Source: an uncultured Paraprevotella sp.
GTDB taxonomy: Bacteria > Bacteroidota > Bacteroidia > Bacteroidales > Bacteroidaceae
Direction of reading: 5' to 3'
Assembly: GCA_944321525.1 (NCBI GenBank)
Contig: CALULQ010000009.1
Location: 1-64,000, forward strand
Length of the DNA: 64,000 bases
The notes under the pieces were generated by a model. It had not been told where the DNA came from. It saw nothing but the letters and a program-made list of their open reading frames with translations, and made no database searches. Position 1 is the stretch's first letter. Every line of letters begins with the position of its first letter. A program made the translations under genes and the position numbers. This document shows positions 45,150-55,072 of this stretch, piece by piece.

Positions 45150-45396
45150 AAGCGCTTCCTCTTTTTCCGCAAGAAATTCTGTTTTTTCGCGCATGGCGTT
45201 TCGCATATTTTTGGAATATGGGTTGCAAATATGCACATTCTTGTGGATTTTTATGCGTTTCGGGCGCACGGATGGAGCGCTTTTCCTGATTTTGCAGTGC
45301 GTGAAAATGCCCTTTTCCTGCCATCCTGTCAGTTTTGTTCGAGAGAGGATAAGTTTTTCCCTGAACGGTTACGAATGAAATAAAAAGAGCGTTAAA

Positions 45397-45428
45397 TTTG
45401 TGAATATAACTTTTAAGCATTAATTTTG
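45397..45428 (+). promoter_or_regulatory. Promoter of the FadL-type gene
   Basis: TTTG (45397-45400), 20-bp spacer, TAATTTTG (45421-45428), 28 bp before the ATG: a full Bacteroides consensus. Confidence 0.75.
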
Positions 45429-45456
45429 CGGCTGATATTAAGCAGTTTTATTCACA

Positions 45457-47016
45457 ATGAAGAAGAAAATCCTTGCAGCGTTCGTCGGAACGGCTGTTTC
45501 AAGTGTAACTTTTGCGGGCGGCCTGCTCACAAATACGAATCAGAATGTGGCGTTTCTGCGCAACCCCGCGCGCGATGCGGCCATTGGTATCGACGGGGTG
45601 TACAGCAATCCGGCGGGCGTGGTGTTCCTGCCCGAAGGCTTCCATGTTTCCCTGAATTTCCAAAGTGCTTACCAGACGCGCGAGGTGACGTCCACTTTCG
45701 CGCCCTTCGCCTATGGCGTGGGCAACGGGGGCGAGTCCGTAAAGCTGTTCAAGGGCGACGCCAAGGCTCCCGTCGTGCCGTCCCTTCAGGCGGCCTACAA
45801 CCGTGGCCGCTGGTCGTATTCTTTCAACTTCGCCATTGGCGGAGGCGGTGGCAAGTGTGCCTTCGAGGACGGTCTGGGCTCGTTCGAAAGCCAGGCGGCT
45901 TTGTTGCCCTTGCTGGGTAGCGCGATGGGCATCAACAGTTATTCGATGGACAGCTACATGCGCGGACGGCAGTATTATTATGGGTTCCAGATAGGCGCGG
46001 GCTACAAAATCACCGACAACCTTTCGGCCTTTGTGGGCGGACGGCTGGTGTATGCCACGAGCAACTACTACGGCTATGTGCGGGACATTTCGGTGAACCG
46101 TCCGGACGGTGAGATGACCGGTGCGTCCGCCTTGTTTGCCACCCAGATGGCCACCTATCTGGAGCAGTCCGGACAGCTGGACGCGGCGGCACAGCAGGCG
46201 GCAGCTGCCGGCAATGCCGAACTGGCGGCGCAATATGCGGCACAGGCGCAGCAGGCGGCCGGGGCGGCGCGCCAGATGGGCGTGCTCTCGGCGGCCACGG
46301 AGGACGTGACGCTGAACTGCGACCAGGCGGGCTGGGGATTCACGCCCATTGTCGGGTTGGATTATAAAATAGGTAAGTTCAACTTCGCGGCCAAATATGA
46401 ATTCAAGACGAAAATCCGGCTGGAAAACCGTGCGGCCAACAGTGCGTCGGCCGACCGCCTGGCCATGCTGGACCGCTATCGCGACGGGCGGAAGGTGAAG
46501 GAGGACATCCCGGCCCTGCTCACCCTCGGGGCGCAATACGAAATCCTGCCCTCGCTGCGCGTCATGGCCGGCTACCACCATTTCTTCGACAAGCAGGCTT
46601 CGCAGGAGGGCGGTTCGCAGGAACTGCTGGAGAGCGGCTCGCGGGAAATCCTGGCCGGGGCGGAGTGGGACATCTCCGACCGCGTGCAGCTGAGCGCCGG
46701 ATGGCAGAACACGCATTACGGGCTGACGGACGCCTACATGAAGGACATGAGCTTCAACGTCTCGTCCAACTCCTTGGGCGTGGGCCTGGGCATTCAGGCC
46801 ACGAAGCGCATCAAGGTGAATGTGGCATACTTCCACACCTTCTATCAGGACTATGACCGCATGACGAACGACTACAACGGCATCAGCGGCACGGTGGCCA
46901 CGGCCGTGGGCCAGCCCACGGCGGACGCGCTGGTGGCGTCCGGTGCGCTCAAGGGCGGCGACAGCTTCACCCGCAAGAACAAGGTGTTCGGCGTCGGGAT
47001 AGATTTCTCGTTCTGA
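45457..47016 (+). CDS. FadL/OmpP1-family outer-membrane transporter
   Basis: 519 aa. Signal peptide MKKKILAAFVGTAVSSVTFA. The N-terminal FRNPARDAAIGIDGVYSNPAG-like segment matches the FadL hatch motif (NPA.. A..G.....NPAG), and the C-terminus ends in aromatic VFGVGIDFSF, typical of beta-barrels. It probably moves hydrophobic compounds across the outer membrane. An Ala/Gln-rich insert (around residues 243-270, QAAAAGNAELAAQYAAQAQQ) is unusual and probably forms an extended helix. Monocistronic. Confidence 0.85.
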   Translation: MKKKILAAFVGTAVSSVTFAGGLLTNTNQNVAFLRNPARDAAIGIDGVYSNPAGVVFLPEGFHVSLNFQSAYQTREVTSTFAPFAYGVGNGGESVKLFKGDAKAPVVPSLQAAYNRGRWSYSFNFAIGGGGGKCAFEDGLGSFESQAALLPLLGSAMGINSYSMDSYMRGRQYYYGFQIGAGYKITDNLSAFVGGRLVYATSNYYGYVRDISVNRPDGEMTGASALFATQMATYLEQSGQLDAAAQQAAAAGNAELAAQYAAQAQQAAGAARQMGVLSAATEDVTLNCDQAGWGFTPIVGLDYKIGKFNFAAKYEFKTKIRLENRAANSASADRLAMLDRYRDGRKVKEDIPALLTLGAQYEILPSLRVMAGYHHFFDKQASQEGGSQELLESGSREILAGAEWDISDRVQLSAGWQNTHYGLTDAYMKDMSFNVSSNSLGVGLGIQATKRIKVNVAYFHTFYQDYDRMTNDYNGISGTVATAVGQPTADALVASGALKGGDSFTRKNKVFGVGIDFSF

Positions 47017-47122
47017 CGGGCCGTGACGGCCGCAGGGCGTTGCCGCCGGCCGTCGTCTTCGCGGGCGGAACGGGGAAGCGGGAGGCCGTTTCCCCGTTCT
47101 GCCCGATTTTTTGCCTTTCTTC

Positions 47123-47154
47123 TTTGCCCGTTTCCGGCTTTTGTCGTACCTTTG
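47123..47154 (+). promoter_or_regulatory. Promoter of the queuosine operon
   Basis: TTTG (47123-47126), 20-bp spacer, TACCTTTG (47147-47154). The predicted start near 47160 leaves a ~57-nt leader that includes the candidate riboswitch. Confidence 0.75.
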
Positions 47155-47180
47155 CACCCGCATCCCGGACGACGGGGGCG

Positions 47181-47211
47181 ATGAGTGCTTGGTAACCTCT
47201 TAAAAAACAAG
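47181..47211 (+). promoter_or_regulatory. Candidate preQ1-I riboswitch
   Basis: A short H-type pseudoknot can be drawn: P1 ATGAG/CTCTT (47181-47185 with 47197-47201, one U-U mismatch) and P2 CTTG/CAAG (47188-47191 with 47208-47211), joined by an A-rich strand. GGTAACC then TTAAAAAACAAG resembles the known preQ1-I core (GTAACC...AAAACAAGG). It ends 5 bp before the ATG of a queuosine-precursor transporter. P1 is weak, so this needs a covariance search. Confidence 0.45.
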
Positions 47212-47216
47212 AAAGA

Positions 47217-47900
47217 ATGAAAGGAAAAATGGTGAGCGTATCCTTTATGCTTTTGGGGATACTGTTCTGTGTTTGCCTCATATCGGCAAACCTTTTGGCG
47301 ACAAAGCAAATCATGTTCGGCCCGTTCAACATCACGGCGGGCATCTTGGTGTTTCCCATCTCGTACATCGTGAACGACTGCATCGTGGAGGTGTGGGGGT
47401 TCAACAAGGCCAAGCTGCTGATATGGACGGGTTTTGCGATGAACTTCCTGTTCGTGGCCTTCGGCTTCGTGGCCGACCTCATTCCCGGCGCGCCCTATTG
47501 GGACAATGCCGACGGCTTCCACAAGCTCTTCGGGTTGGCGCCCCGCGTGGCGGCAGCCTCGTTCATGGCCTTCCTGTGCGGCTCTTTCCTGAACGCCTAC
47601 GTCATGAGCGTGATGAAGGTGGCTTCGGAAGGGCGCGGATTTTCGGCACGTGCCATCGTGTCCACCATCGCGGGGGAGACGGCGGACTCTCTGATTTTCT
47701 TCCCCATAGCCTTGGGAGGCATCGTGCCGTTGGGCAACCTGCTGTGGATGATGTTCTGGCAAATCCTGCTCAAGACGCTTTATGAAATCCTCGTCTTGCC
47801 GCTCACCGTCCGCGTGGTGCGCCGCGTGAAGGACTATGAAGGCGTGGACGTGTATGACCGGAATATATCTTATAACATATTAAAAGTCTCACAACTATGA
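47217..47900 (+). CDS. yhhQ: Queuosine precursor transporter (YhhQ/QueT-like)
   Basis: 227 aa, about six membrane segments. Family signatures: [30 protein letters not shown], and [26 protein letters not shown] end. It imports preQ0/preQ1. First of a three-gene operon with 4-bp overlaps to queC and queF, so import and synthesis of the queuosine precursor are co-expressed. A candidate preQ1 riboswitch occupies the leader. Confidence 0.9.
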   Translation: MKGKMVSVSFMLLGILFCVCLISANLLATKQIMFGPFNITAGILVFPISYIVNDCIVEVWGFNKAKLLIWTGFAMNFLFVAFGFVADLIPGAPYWDNADGFHKLFGLAPRVAAASFMAFLCGSFLNAYVMSVMKVASEGRGFSARAIVSTIAGETADSLIFFPIALGGIVPLGNLLWMMFWQILLKTLYEILVLPLTVRVVRRVKDYEGVDVYDRNISYNILKVSQL

Positions 47901-48598
47901 CGATGAACCATGAAGCGGCCCTCGTGGTGTTCAGCGGGGGGCAGGACTCCACCACCTGCCTGTTCTGGGCCAAGAAGCATTTCAAAAGGGTGGTGGCCTT
48001 GACGTTTTCCTACGGGCAGAAGCACGTGAAGGAGGTGGAACTGGCCCGGACCATCGCAGAGAAAGCCGGAGTGGAATGGCACTGCATGGACGTGCCGCTC
48101 ATCGGGACGCTGGGGCATAACTCCCTGACGGACTCCACCATGAAGATGGACGAGGAGAAGCCCGAAGGACACTGTCCCAACACGTTCGTGCCGGGGCGCA
48201 ACCTGTTCTTCATCAGCATTGCGGCCGTGTTCGCCCGCGAGCGCGGCATTTTCCATCTGGTGACCGGCGTGTCGCAGACGGACTACAGCGGTTATCCCGA
48301 TTGCCGCGACGCTTTCATCAAGAGCCTGAACGTGACGCTGAACCTGGGCATGGACGAGCAGTTCGTCATCCACACGCCGCTCATGTGGATCGACAAATGC
48401 CAGACGTGGGCTTTGGCCGACGAGCTGGGCGTGCTCGACATCGTGCGCCACGACACGCTGACCTGCTACAACGGCGTGCCGGGCGACGGCTGCGGGCATT
48501 GCCCGGCCTGCAAGTTGCGCAACGAAGGGTTGCGGAAATATCTGGAACAGAAGGCCGCGGCCGCTATGGAATGTGTTTCAAAAACAGAGAGGATATGA
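47897..48598 (+). CDS. queC: 7-cyano-7-deazaguanine synthase
   Basis: 233 aa. It converts 7-carboxy-7-deazaguanine to preQ0 using ATP and ammonia. The PP-loop motif FSGGQDSTT is at residues 12-20, and the C-terminal zinc site is [16 protein letters not shown]. Starts within the transporter's stop (ATGA), and its own stop overlaps queF in the same way. No queD or queE is in the window. Confidence 0.96.
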   Translation: MTMNHEAALVVFSGGQDSTTCLFWAKKHFKRVVALTFSYGQKHVKEVELARTIAEKAGVEWHCMDVPLIGTLGHNSLTDSTMKMDEEKPEGHCPNTFVPGRNLFFISIAAVFARERGIFHLVTGVSQTDYSGYPDCRDAFIKSLNVTLNLGMDEQFVIHTPLMWIDKCQTWALADELGVLDIVRHDTLTCYNGVPGDGCGHCPACKLRNEGLRKYLEQKAAAAMECVSKTERI

Positions 48599-49062
48599 GC
48601 AGCGAAAGAGAGAAAGAAGGCCTGAAGGCCCTGGGCAAGCAGACGGAGTATCGTCAGGACTACGCCCCCGAAGTGTTGGAAGCGTTCGACAACAAGCACC
48701 CCGACAACGATTACTGGGTGCGGTTCAATTGTCCGGAGTTCACCAGCTTGTGCCCCATCACCGGGCAGCCGGATTTTGCGGAAATCCGCATCAGTTATAT
48801 TCCGGACCGCCGCATGGTGGAAAGCAAGAGCCTGAAGCTCTATCTGTTCAGTTTCCGCAACCATGGCGATTTCCACGAAGATTGCGTGAACAAAATCATG
48901 AAAGACCTCATCCGGTTGATGGATCCCAAGTATATTGAAGTGACAGGCATCTTCACGCCGCGCGGGGGAATCTCCATCTATCCTTATGCCAACTACGGCC
49001 GCAAGGGCACGAAGTTTGAGCAGATGGCGGAATACCGGATGATGAACCACGATTTGAAATAA
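48595..49062 (+). CDS. queF: NADPH-dependent 7-cyano-7-deazaguanine reductase
   Basis: 155 aa, the short homodimeric (YkvM) type. Reduces preQ0 to preQ1. The active-site Cys53 is in [10 protein letters not shown] and the QueF motif [15 protein letters not shown] follows. Starts at the ATGA overlapping queC. Ends the operon; 35 bp before the convergent dnaX. Confidence 0.96.
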   Translation: MSSEREKEGLKALGKQTEYRQDYAPEVLEAFDNKHPDNDYWVRFNCPEFTSLCPITGQPDFAEIRISYIPDRRMVESKSLKLYLFSFRNHGDFHEDCVNKIMKDLIRLMDPKYIEVTGIFTPRGGISIYPYANYGRKGTKFEQMAEYRMMNHDLK

Positions 49063-49097
49063 GCGGGAAAAAGCGGAAGGAGATGTTCGGACGCGGG

Positions 49098-50912
<1,815 letters not shown>

Positions 50913-50941
50913 ATTGGACTTTGAATTGAAAACCTTTGCTG

Positions 50942-50949
50942 CAAAGTTA
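50942..50949 (-). promoter_or_regulatory. Candidate dnaX -7 box
   Basis: Minus-strand TAACTTTG, 30 bp before the dnaX ATG. Confidence 0.5.
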
Positions 50950-51087
50950 TATAAAAAAAGCGATTTTCTGCGTCCGGTGTATAAGAAAGTCAAGGTCGCC
51001 CTTGTCTTTAGCAATCCTGCCGGGGGGAGGTCGGAAAGTTGCATGCGTGCGGATGAATAGTTGTCCTTTTGCGGACGGAAAGTCTAA

Positions 51088-51162
51088 TCAACGTCGTTGT
51101 TTATGTAGTCAACGTTGTTGTTTATATAATTAACGACGTCATTTATATAATCAACGTCGTTG
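51088..51162. repeat. Four 21-bp iterons with CAACGTCGTTG palindromes
   Basis: Units begin at 51088, 51109, 51130 and 51151, exactly 21 bp apart: TCAACGTCGTTG, TCAACGTTGTTG, TTAACGACGTCA and TCAACGTCGTTG, separated by TTTATATA-like spacers. Units 1 and 4 hold a perfect palindrome. They sit in the 504-bp divergent gap between dnaX and the ftsB-like gene, which otherwise holds only promoters. Probably a cooperative protein-binding site. Confidence 0.75.
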
Positions 51163-51384
51163 AATAGAGATTTGAACCGGCCGGAAAGAAGTTTTCCTCC
51201 CGCCCTGTCCCGATTTGCCGGCAAGGAACGGGAGGTTTGATTCGGGCGAAGACAGCGGCTGTCCCGACCGGAGCGGACCGGACTTCCATGTCCGTAAACG
51301 AACATGGAGGCGGGCTTGATTCCTTGTCAGGAGGATTTTAGCAAAAAAAAGCGGGCGCGGCCTCTGTCTTAGTCGATTTTGTCG

Positions 51385-51392
51385 TATCTTTG
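51385..51392 (+). promoter_or_regulatory. Candidate ftsB -7 box
   Basis: TATCTTTG, 24 bp upstream of the ATG at 51417. Confidence 0.5.
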
Positions 51393-51416
51393 CAACCTGC
51401 ACAAACGATTTATCTT

Positions 51417-51737
51417 ATGGGCAAGTTGAATTCTTTATGGAATATGTTTCGCCGCCACAAGTACGGTTTCGTCATCGCGCTCTTCGTGTTGCTGATGGGC
51501 GTGGTCGACGAGAACAGCCTGTGGAGCCGCTACCGGCATCAGGCGGAGCTGGCGGAACTGCGTTCCGAAATCCGCAAATTCAAGGAAATGTATGAGCACG
51601 ACACGCGCTATCTGGAAGAAATGGACACCAATCCCGATATCCTGACAGAAATCGCGCGTGAACGGTATTATATGAAAACAGACGATGAAGACATCTTCAT
51701 CATCAAAGACGGCGAGGCGGATGAAGAGGCTGAATAA
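51417..51737 (+). CDS. FtsB/DivIC-like septum formation initiator
   Basis: 106 aa from ATG 51417. A short cytoplasmic start, one membrane helix (FVIALFVLLMGVVDENSLW) and an extracytoplasmic coiled coil (LAELRSEIRKFKEMYEHD) followed by the conserved EIARERYYMKTDDEDIFII, as in DivIC/FtsB. It belongs to the divisome's FtsQLB-type complex. Overlaps the next gene by 17 bp. Confidence 0.88.
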   Translation: MGKLNSLWNMFRRHKYGFVIALFVLLMGVVDENSLWSRYRHQAELAELRSEIRKFKEMYEHDTRYLEEMDTNPDILTEIARERYYMKTDDEDIFIIKDGEADEEAE

Positions 51738-52140
51738 GTTCCAGAATGCGGTATTCATGGCCGGGGCCGTGCTGCTGTTGGCGGGTGCCGCGGCCTATCC
51801 CACGGGGTGGCTCTATGCTTTCTATCTTTATGCGGCGGGTGCGTGTGCCTTTGCGGCGATGCAGCTGTTGGCGGGGTATGATGGCGACAATCTGGTGGTG
51901 AAGCGCTTGCGCAGGCAACAGATACTGGGCGCGCTGTTGCTGGTTTGCACGGCCTATTTCATGGCCATGCGCACGTTTGACTTCGGCTTTGCGCGCGGCC
52001 ATGAGTGGATGGTCTGCCTGGCGGTGGCCTGCGTGCTGGAGCTGTACACGGCTTTCCGGATTCCCTCCGAACTGGAAAAGGAAGGCCGCGGGAAGACTGA
52101 CAATAAGTTTAAAAACGGGAAGGACAACCTTAAAATGTGA
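51721..52140 (+). CDS. Small four-TM membrane protein
   Basis: 139 aa from ATG 51721. Four hydrophobic segments (AVFMAGAVLLLAGAAAY, LYAFYLYAAGACAFAAM, ILGALLLVCTAYFMAM, WMVCLAVACVLELY) and a basic C-terminal tail. It corresponds in position and layout to the conserved Bacteroidales membrane protein encoded after ftsB; function unknown. Overlaps the ftsB-like gene by 17 bp. Confidence 0.75.
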   Translation: MKRLNKFQNAVFMAGAVLLLAGAAAYPTGWLYAFYLYAAGACAFAAMQLLAGYDGDNLVVKRLRRQQILGALLLVCTAYFMAMRTFDFGFARGHEWMVCLAVACVLELYTAFRIPSELEKEGRGKTDNKFKNGKDNLKM

Positions 52141-52171
52141 TAAAACACTTTATCCGATGAATTTTAGGACT

Positions 52172-52179
52172 TATCTTTG
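52172..52179 (+). promoter_or_regulatory. Candidate -7 box for the DUF4369 lipoprotein gene
   Basis: TATCTTTG, 51 bp before the ATG at 52231. Confidence 0.45.
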
Positions 52180-52230
52180 CAGTCCGTAAAGCGGTAATTA
52201 TGTTCCGTAATCTGAATAACACAGACTGAG

Positions 52231-52998
52231 ATGAGAAAGTTTTTATGGATTGGAGCGCTGCTCGCTGCATTTTCGTCTTGCCATCAGGTGGAATATCTGG
52301 TAGAAGGAAATTCTACCATCCAGAGGATGGACGGAAAGAAACTATATCTGAAGGTTTACAAGGACAACGACTTGGTGGACATTGATTCCAGCGACGTCGT
52401 GCACGGGAAGTTCAGCTTTGTCGGGGGATTGGATTCCGTCATGATGGTCAACCTGTTCATGGACGACGAATGTGTGATGCCCTTCGTCCTGGGGCCTGAG
52501 GAACTTTCCATCCACATCAGCGCGGCGCAGCAGTATGTGACGGGAAGCGCCTTAAACGACACTTTATATAGCTTTATCCAGAAGAAGAACCGCTTGGACA
52601 ACCAGATGGCCGAGCTGCCCCACAAAGAGAGCCAGATGATCATGGATGGCGTGGACGAGAATGTCATTATGGTGCGGCTCAACGACGAGGCGACACGGCT
52701 GGCCCACCTGAGCGACCGGTTGATTACGAACTTCATCACGTCCAACTTCGACAATGTGTTGGGACCGGGAGTCTTCATGATCATCACGAGCAGCTATCCT
52801 TATCCCATCGTGACGCCGCAGATTGAGGAAATCTGGACCAAGGCCACCCCTTATTTCAAGAACGACGTGTATGTGAGGAATTACATGAAGGCGGCGCGTC
52901 AGAACATGGAGCAGTTCGGATATGGCTTCGACGATGGGCAACAGGCCGATTCGATGGCCTCGCCTGCGGAAGCGTTGCCCGGCGATTCGGTGAATTGA
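52231..52998 (+). CDS. DUF4369-containing lipoprotein
   Basis: 255 aa with a lipobox FSSC (Cys17). The N-terminal beta domain (DGKKLYLKVYKDNDLVDIDS...GKFSFVGGLDSV) is DUF4369, often found before a thioredoxin domain in Bacteroidetes. Here no thioredoxin domain follows; the C-terminal half is helical with an Asp/Glu/Ser-rich tail. Envelope-associated; function unknown. Confidence 0.75.
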   Translation: MRKFLWIGALLAAFSSCHQVEYLVEGNSTIQRMDGKKLYLKVYKDNDLVDIDSSDVVHGKFSFVGGLDSVMMVNLFMDDECVMPFVLGPEELSIHISAAQQYVTGSALNDTLYSFIQKKNRLDNQMAELPHKESQMIMDGVDENVIMVRLNDEATRLAHLSDRLITNFITSNFDNVLGPGVFMIITSSYPYPIVTPQIEEIWTKATPYFKNDVYVRNYMKAARQNMEQFGYGFDDGQQADSMASPAEALPGDSVN

Positions 52999-53012
52999 TA
53001 TGAGCATGAAAT

Positions 53013-53057
53013 AGAAGCGCCCGCGGCCTGCCGAAACGGCAGGCCGCGGGCGCTTCT
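53013..53057. terminator. Perfect 21-bp bidirectional terminator hairpin
   Basis: Two 21-bp exact arms around an AAA loop, between the convergent lipoprotein and plsC genes. Confidence 0.8.
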
Positions 53058-53073
53058 ATGGGTGATGGCGTTG

Positions 53074-53826
53074 TCAGGCATCGGGAGCGGCCCCTTGCCT
53101 TTCCGGCGGTAGGCCGGACATGACCACGCGGTAGGCCTCGTCCATGGTTTCCTTGATGTTCTCCGGCCCCTTGCCTTTGGGCATGATGGGGCGGTGGATG
53201 GTCATGCACAGTTTGTGGCGGCACACGAAGCTGACGCCTTTCGTGCGGGGCAGGATGTCGAACGAACCGTCGATGGTGACCGGGACTACGGGCAGTTGCA
53301 GTTCGTCGGCCAGTTGGAAAGCCCCCTTCTTGAAGGAGCCCATGTGGCCGGTGTAGGTGCGCGCCCCTTCGGGGAACACCACCAGCGAAGTGCCTTCCTG
53401 CAATATCTCTCTCGCGTTTTCGTAGGTTTCATGTATCTTTTTCGGTCCGGATTTGTCCACGAAGATGTGGCGCGCGCTTTCGCAGGCTTTTCCCACGAGG
53501 AAAATCTTCCGCAGCGACTTCTTCATCATCCACTTGAAGTTGCGGCCCAGGAAGCCGTAGATGAGGAAGATGTCGAACGCTCCTTGGTGGTTGGCCACGA
53601 AGACGTAGGAGGTCTTCTTGTCCACGTTCTCGTGTCCGCGTACGACCACGGGGATGAGCAGCACGCGGCAGAAGATGATGGACCAGATTTTTCCGGGATA
53701 GTATCCCCAGAAATGGGCGCTGCCGAGCCATGATCCGATGATGGTGACCAGTGCGGTGAGGATGGTGCACACCAAGAGGATGGGCACCGCGATGCAAATT
53801 TGATAAATGCGATAGAGTAGTGTCAT
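53074..53826 (-). CDS. plsC: 1-acyl-sn-glycerol-3-phosphate acyltransferase
   Basis: 250 aa. N-terminal membrane segments, then the acyltransferase motif I NHQGAFD (His80, Asp85) and motif III FPEGART (151-157). It adds the second acyl chain to lysophosphatidic acid. A TACCTTTG box on the minus strand (53851-53858) lies upstream, so it can be expressed separately from the preceding phosphoesterase gene. Confidence 0.92.
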   Translation of the reverse strand: MTLLYRIYQICIAVPILLVCTILTALVTIIGSWLGSAHFWGYYPGKIWSIIFCRVLLIPVVVRGHENVDKKTSYVFVANHQGAFDIFLIYGFLGRNFKWMMKKSLRKIFLVGKACESARHIFVDKSGPKKIHETYENAREILQEGTSLVVFPEGARTYTGHMGSFKKGAFQLADELQLPVVPVTIDGSFDILPRTKGVSFVCRHKLCMTIHRPIMPKGKGPENIKETMDEAYRVVMSGLPPERQGAAPDA

Positions 53827-53850
53827 TTCTTTATCATGGTTTTATTGTTG

Positions 53851-53858
53851 CAAAGGTA
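53851..53858 (-). promoter_or_regulatory. Candidate plsC -7 box
   Basis: Minus-strand TACCTTTG, 25 bp before the plsC ATG. Confidence 0.5.
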
Positions 53859-53866
53859 TAGAATAG

Positions 53867-55057
53867 CTACTTATTATGCAAGGTTATGACGTTAATTTCC
53901 GGCCAGGCGCCGAAACGGAAAGGGATGAGCGCCCCGCCCAGACCGAGGCTCACGTAGAGCGCGCGCCCCTCTTTGCGGTACATGTACTTCCATTCCGGAT
54001 AGAGGTATTGCGAGGGCGACCACCCGAAGAGCATGAACTGCATGCCGTGTGTGTGGCCCGAGAGGGTCAGCTGGATGTCGGTCTGCGGCAGCACCTTGCG
54101 CTTCCAATGGCTGGGGTCGTGGCTGAGCAGCACTTTGAACACCGCTGCCGTGGAGTCGGTGTGCCCGAATCCGGGCACGTCCCCTAAGGCCTTTTTCAGG
54201 TCGCCCCGTTCGGGGAAGGGCGGTTTCCCGTCGTTCTCCACTCCCACGACGACGATGCTGTCCCTGCCTTGGCGGACGACGCGGTGCTCGTTCAGCAGCA
54301 GGTCCCAGCCCATGGTTCTCTGCCGTGCCTTCAGTTCCTCCAGTTGCTGTGCCTGGCCATCGGGCGTCAGGTACCGGGCGTATGTCATGTAGTCATGGTT
54401 GCCCAGGATGGAGTAAACTCCGTCGGGGGCATGCAGGCTTGAGAGTGCTTTCTCGAAACCGTCCAGTTCGTCGGCGGAGTTGCTCACCAGGTCGCCGGTG
54501 AACACAATCATGTCGGGCTGCTGTTCCATGATGCGTTCCACGATTTTCTCCACCATGTGGGGACGGTTCCGGAAACTGGTGAGGTGCAGGTCGCTGAGTT
54601 GCACGATGCGGTAGCCGTCGAAGGCCGCAGGCAGGTCGGGCGAGGAGAAGTGGGCGTGGCGCACCTGCAAGAGGGAGGGGCCGAACGTCACTCCGCACCC
54701 CATGACGGCGAACAGCAGGAGGGCGGCCGTGGAGCTGACCACCGTGCAGGCCTTCCGTGCTTTAGGGAAGAAGAAGCTGACCGCCTGGCCGATGAGGTCC
54801 ACGATGACAAACATCATCTTGGGTAAGGCGATGAGCATGTAAAGACTGAAGAAGACAATCATCTGCGACATGTTTGCCGGAGTGTGGTCTTCCGTGCAGG
54901 TCAGCACCAAGGCCGCTAACAGCAGCAAGGCGTTGGGGAGGAAGAAGGAGATGTAGGCCCAAAGTTTGTGGCGGCGTCCGCGCATGAAGCGGAAGTATAA
55001 GTAAAGGTCGGACAGCACCAACGTGAGCAGCAACACGGGGAGTATTCTCAGTACCAT
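53867..55057 (-). CDS. Membrane-anchored metallophosphoesterase (YkuE/PhoD-like calcineurin fold)
   Basis: 396 aa. About four N-terminal membrane segments (residues 1-125), then a calcineurin-like domain: QLSDLHLTS, FTGDLVSNS, ILGNHDYMTY, LLSHDPSHW and LSGHTHGMQF. The catalytic domain faces outward by the usual positive-inside logic. Related proteins hydrolyse UDP-diacylglucosamine or other lipid-linked phosphates; substrate unknown. It lies 15 bp downstream of the MetH-type gene. Confidence 0.85.
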   Translation of the reverse strand: MVLRILPVLLLTLVLSDLYLYFRFMRGRRHKLWAYISFFLPNALLLLAALVLTCTEDHTPANMSQMIVFFSLYMLIALPKMMFVIVDLIGQAVSFFFPKARKACTVVSSTAALLLFAVMGCGVTFGPSLLQVRHAHFSSPDLPAAFDGYRIVQLSDLHLTSFRNRPHMVEKIVERIMEQQPDMIVFTGDLVSNSADELDGFEKALSSLHAPDGVYSILGNHDYMTYARYLTPDGQAQQLEELKARQRTMGWDLLLNEHRVVRQGRDSIVVVGVENDGKPPFPERGDLKKALGDVPGFGHTDSTAAVFKVLLSHDPSHWKRKVLPQTDIQLTLSGHTHGMQFMLFGWSPSQYLYPEWKYMYRKEGRALYVSLGLGGALIPFRFGAWPEINVITLHNK

Positions 55058-55072
55058 GGTTTTTTGAGGCTT

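Larger units (their letters stand above)
44608..45456. other. 849-bp divergent intergenic region between ffh and the FadL-type gene
   Basis: Open frames cross it on both strands but overlap one another and look like G+C-rich shadows. It holds the ffh and FadL promoters and a degenerate TTGCGG array (45099-45149). I see no known RNA gene. Confidence 0.45.

Noticed and set aside
44608..45420. 271-residue N-terminal extension of Ffh
   Set aside because: Ffh begins at [13 protein letters not shown]; the upstream part is Arg/Pro/Ser-rich, contains the repeat array and the ffh promoter.
48301..48594. Longer start for queF
   Set aside because: The upstream frame is a shadow of queC; the ATGA overlap at 48595 gives the normal QueF length.
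51084..51165. Protein repeat VDYINNDVDYINND read through the iterons
   Set aside because: It is a by-product of the 21-bp DNA repeats (period divisible by three), in a non-coding divergent gap.
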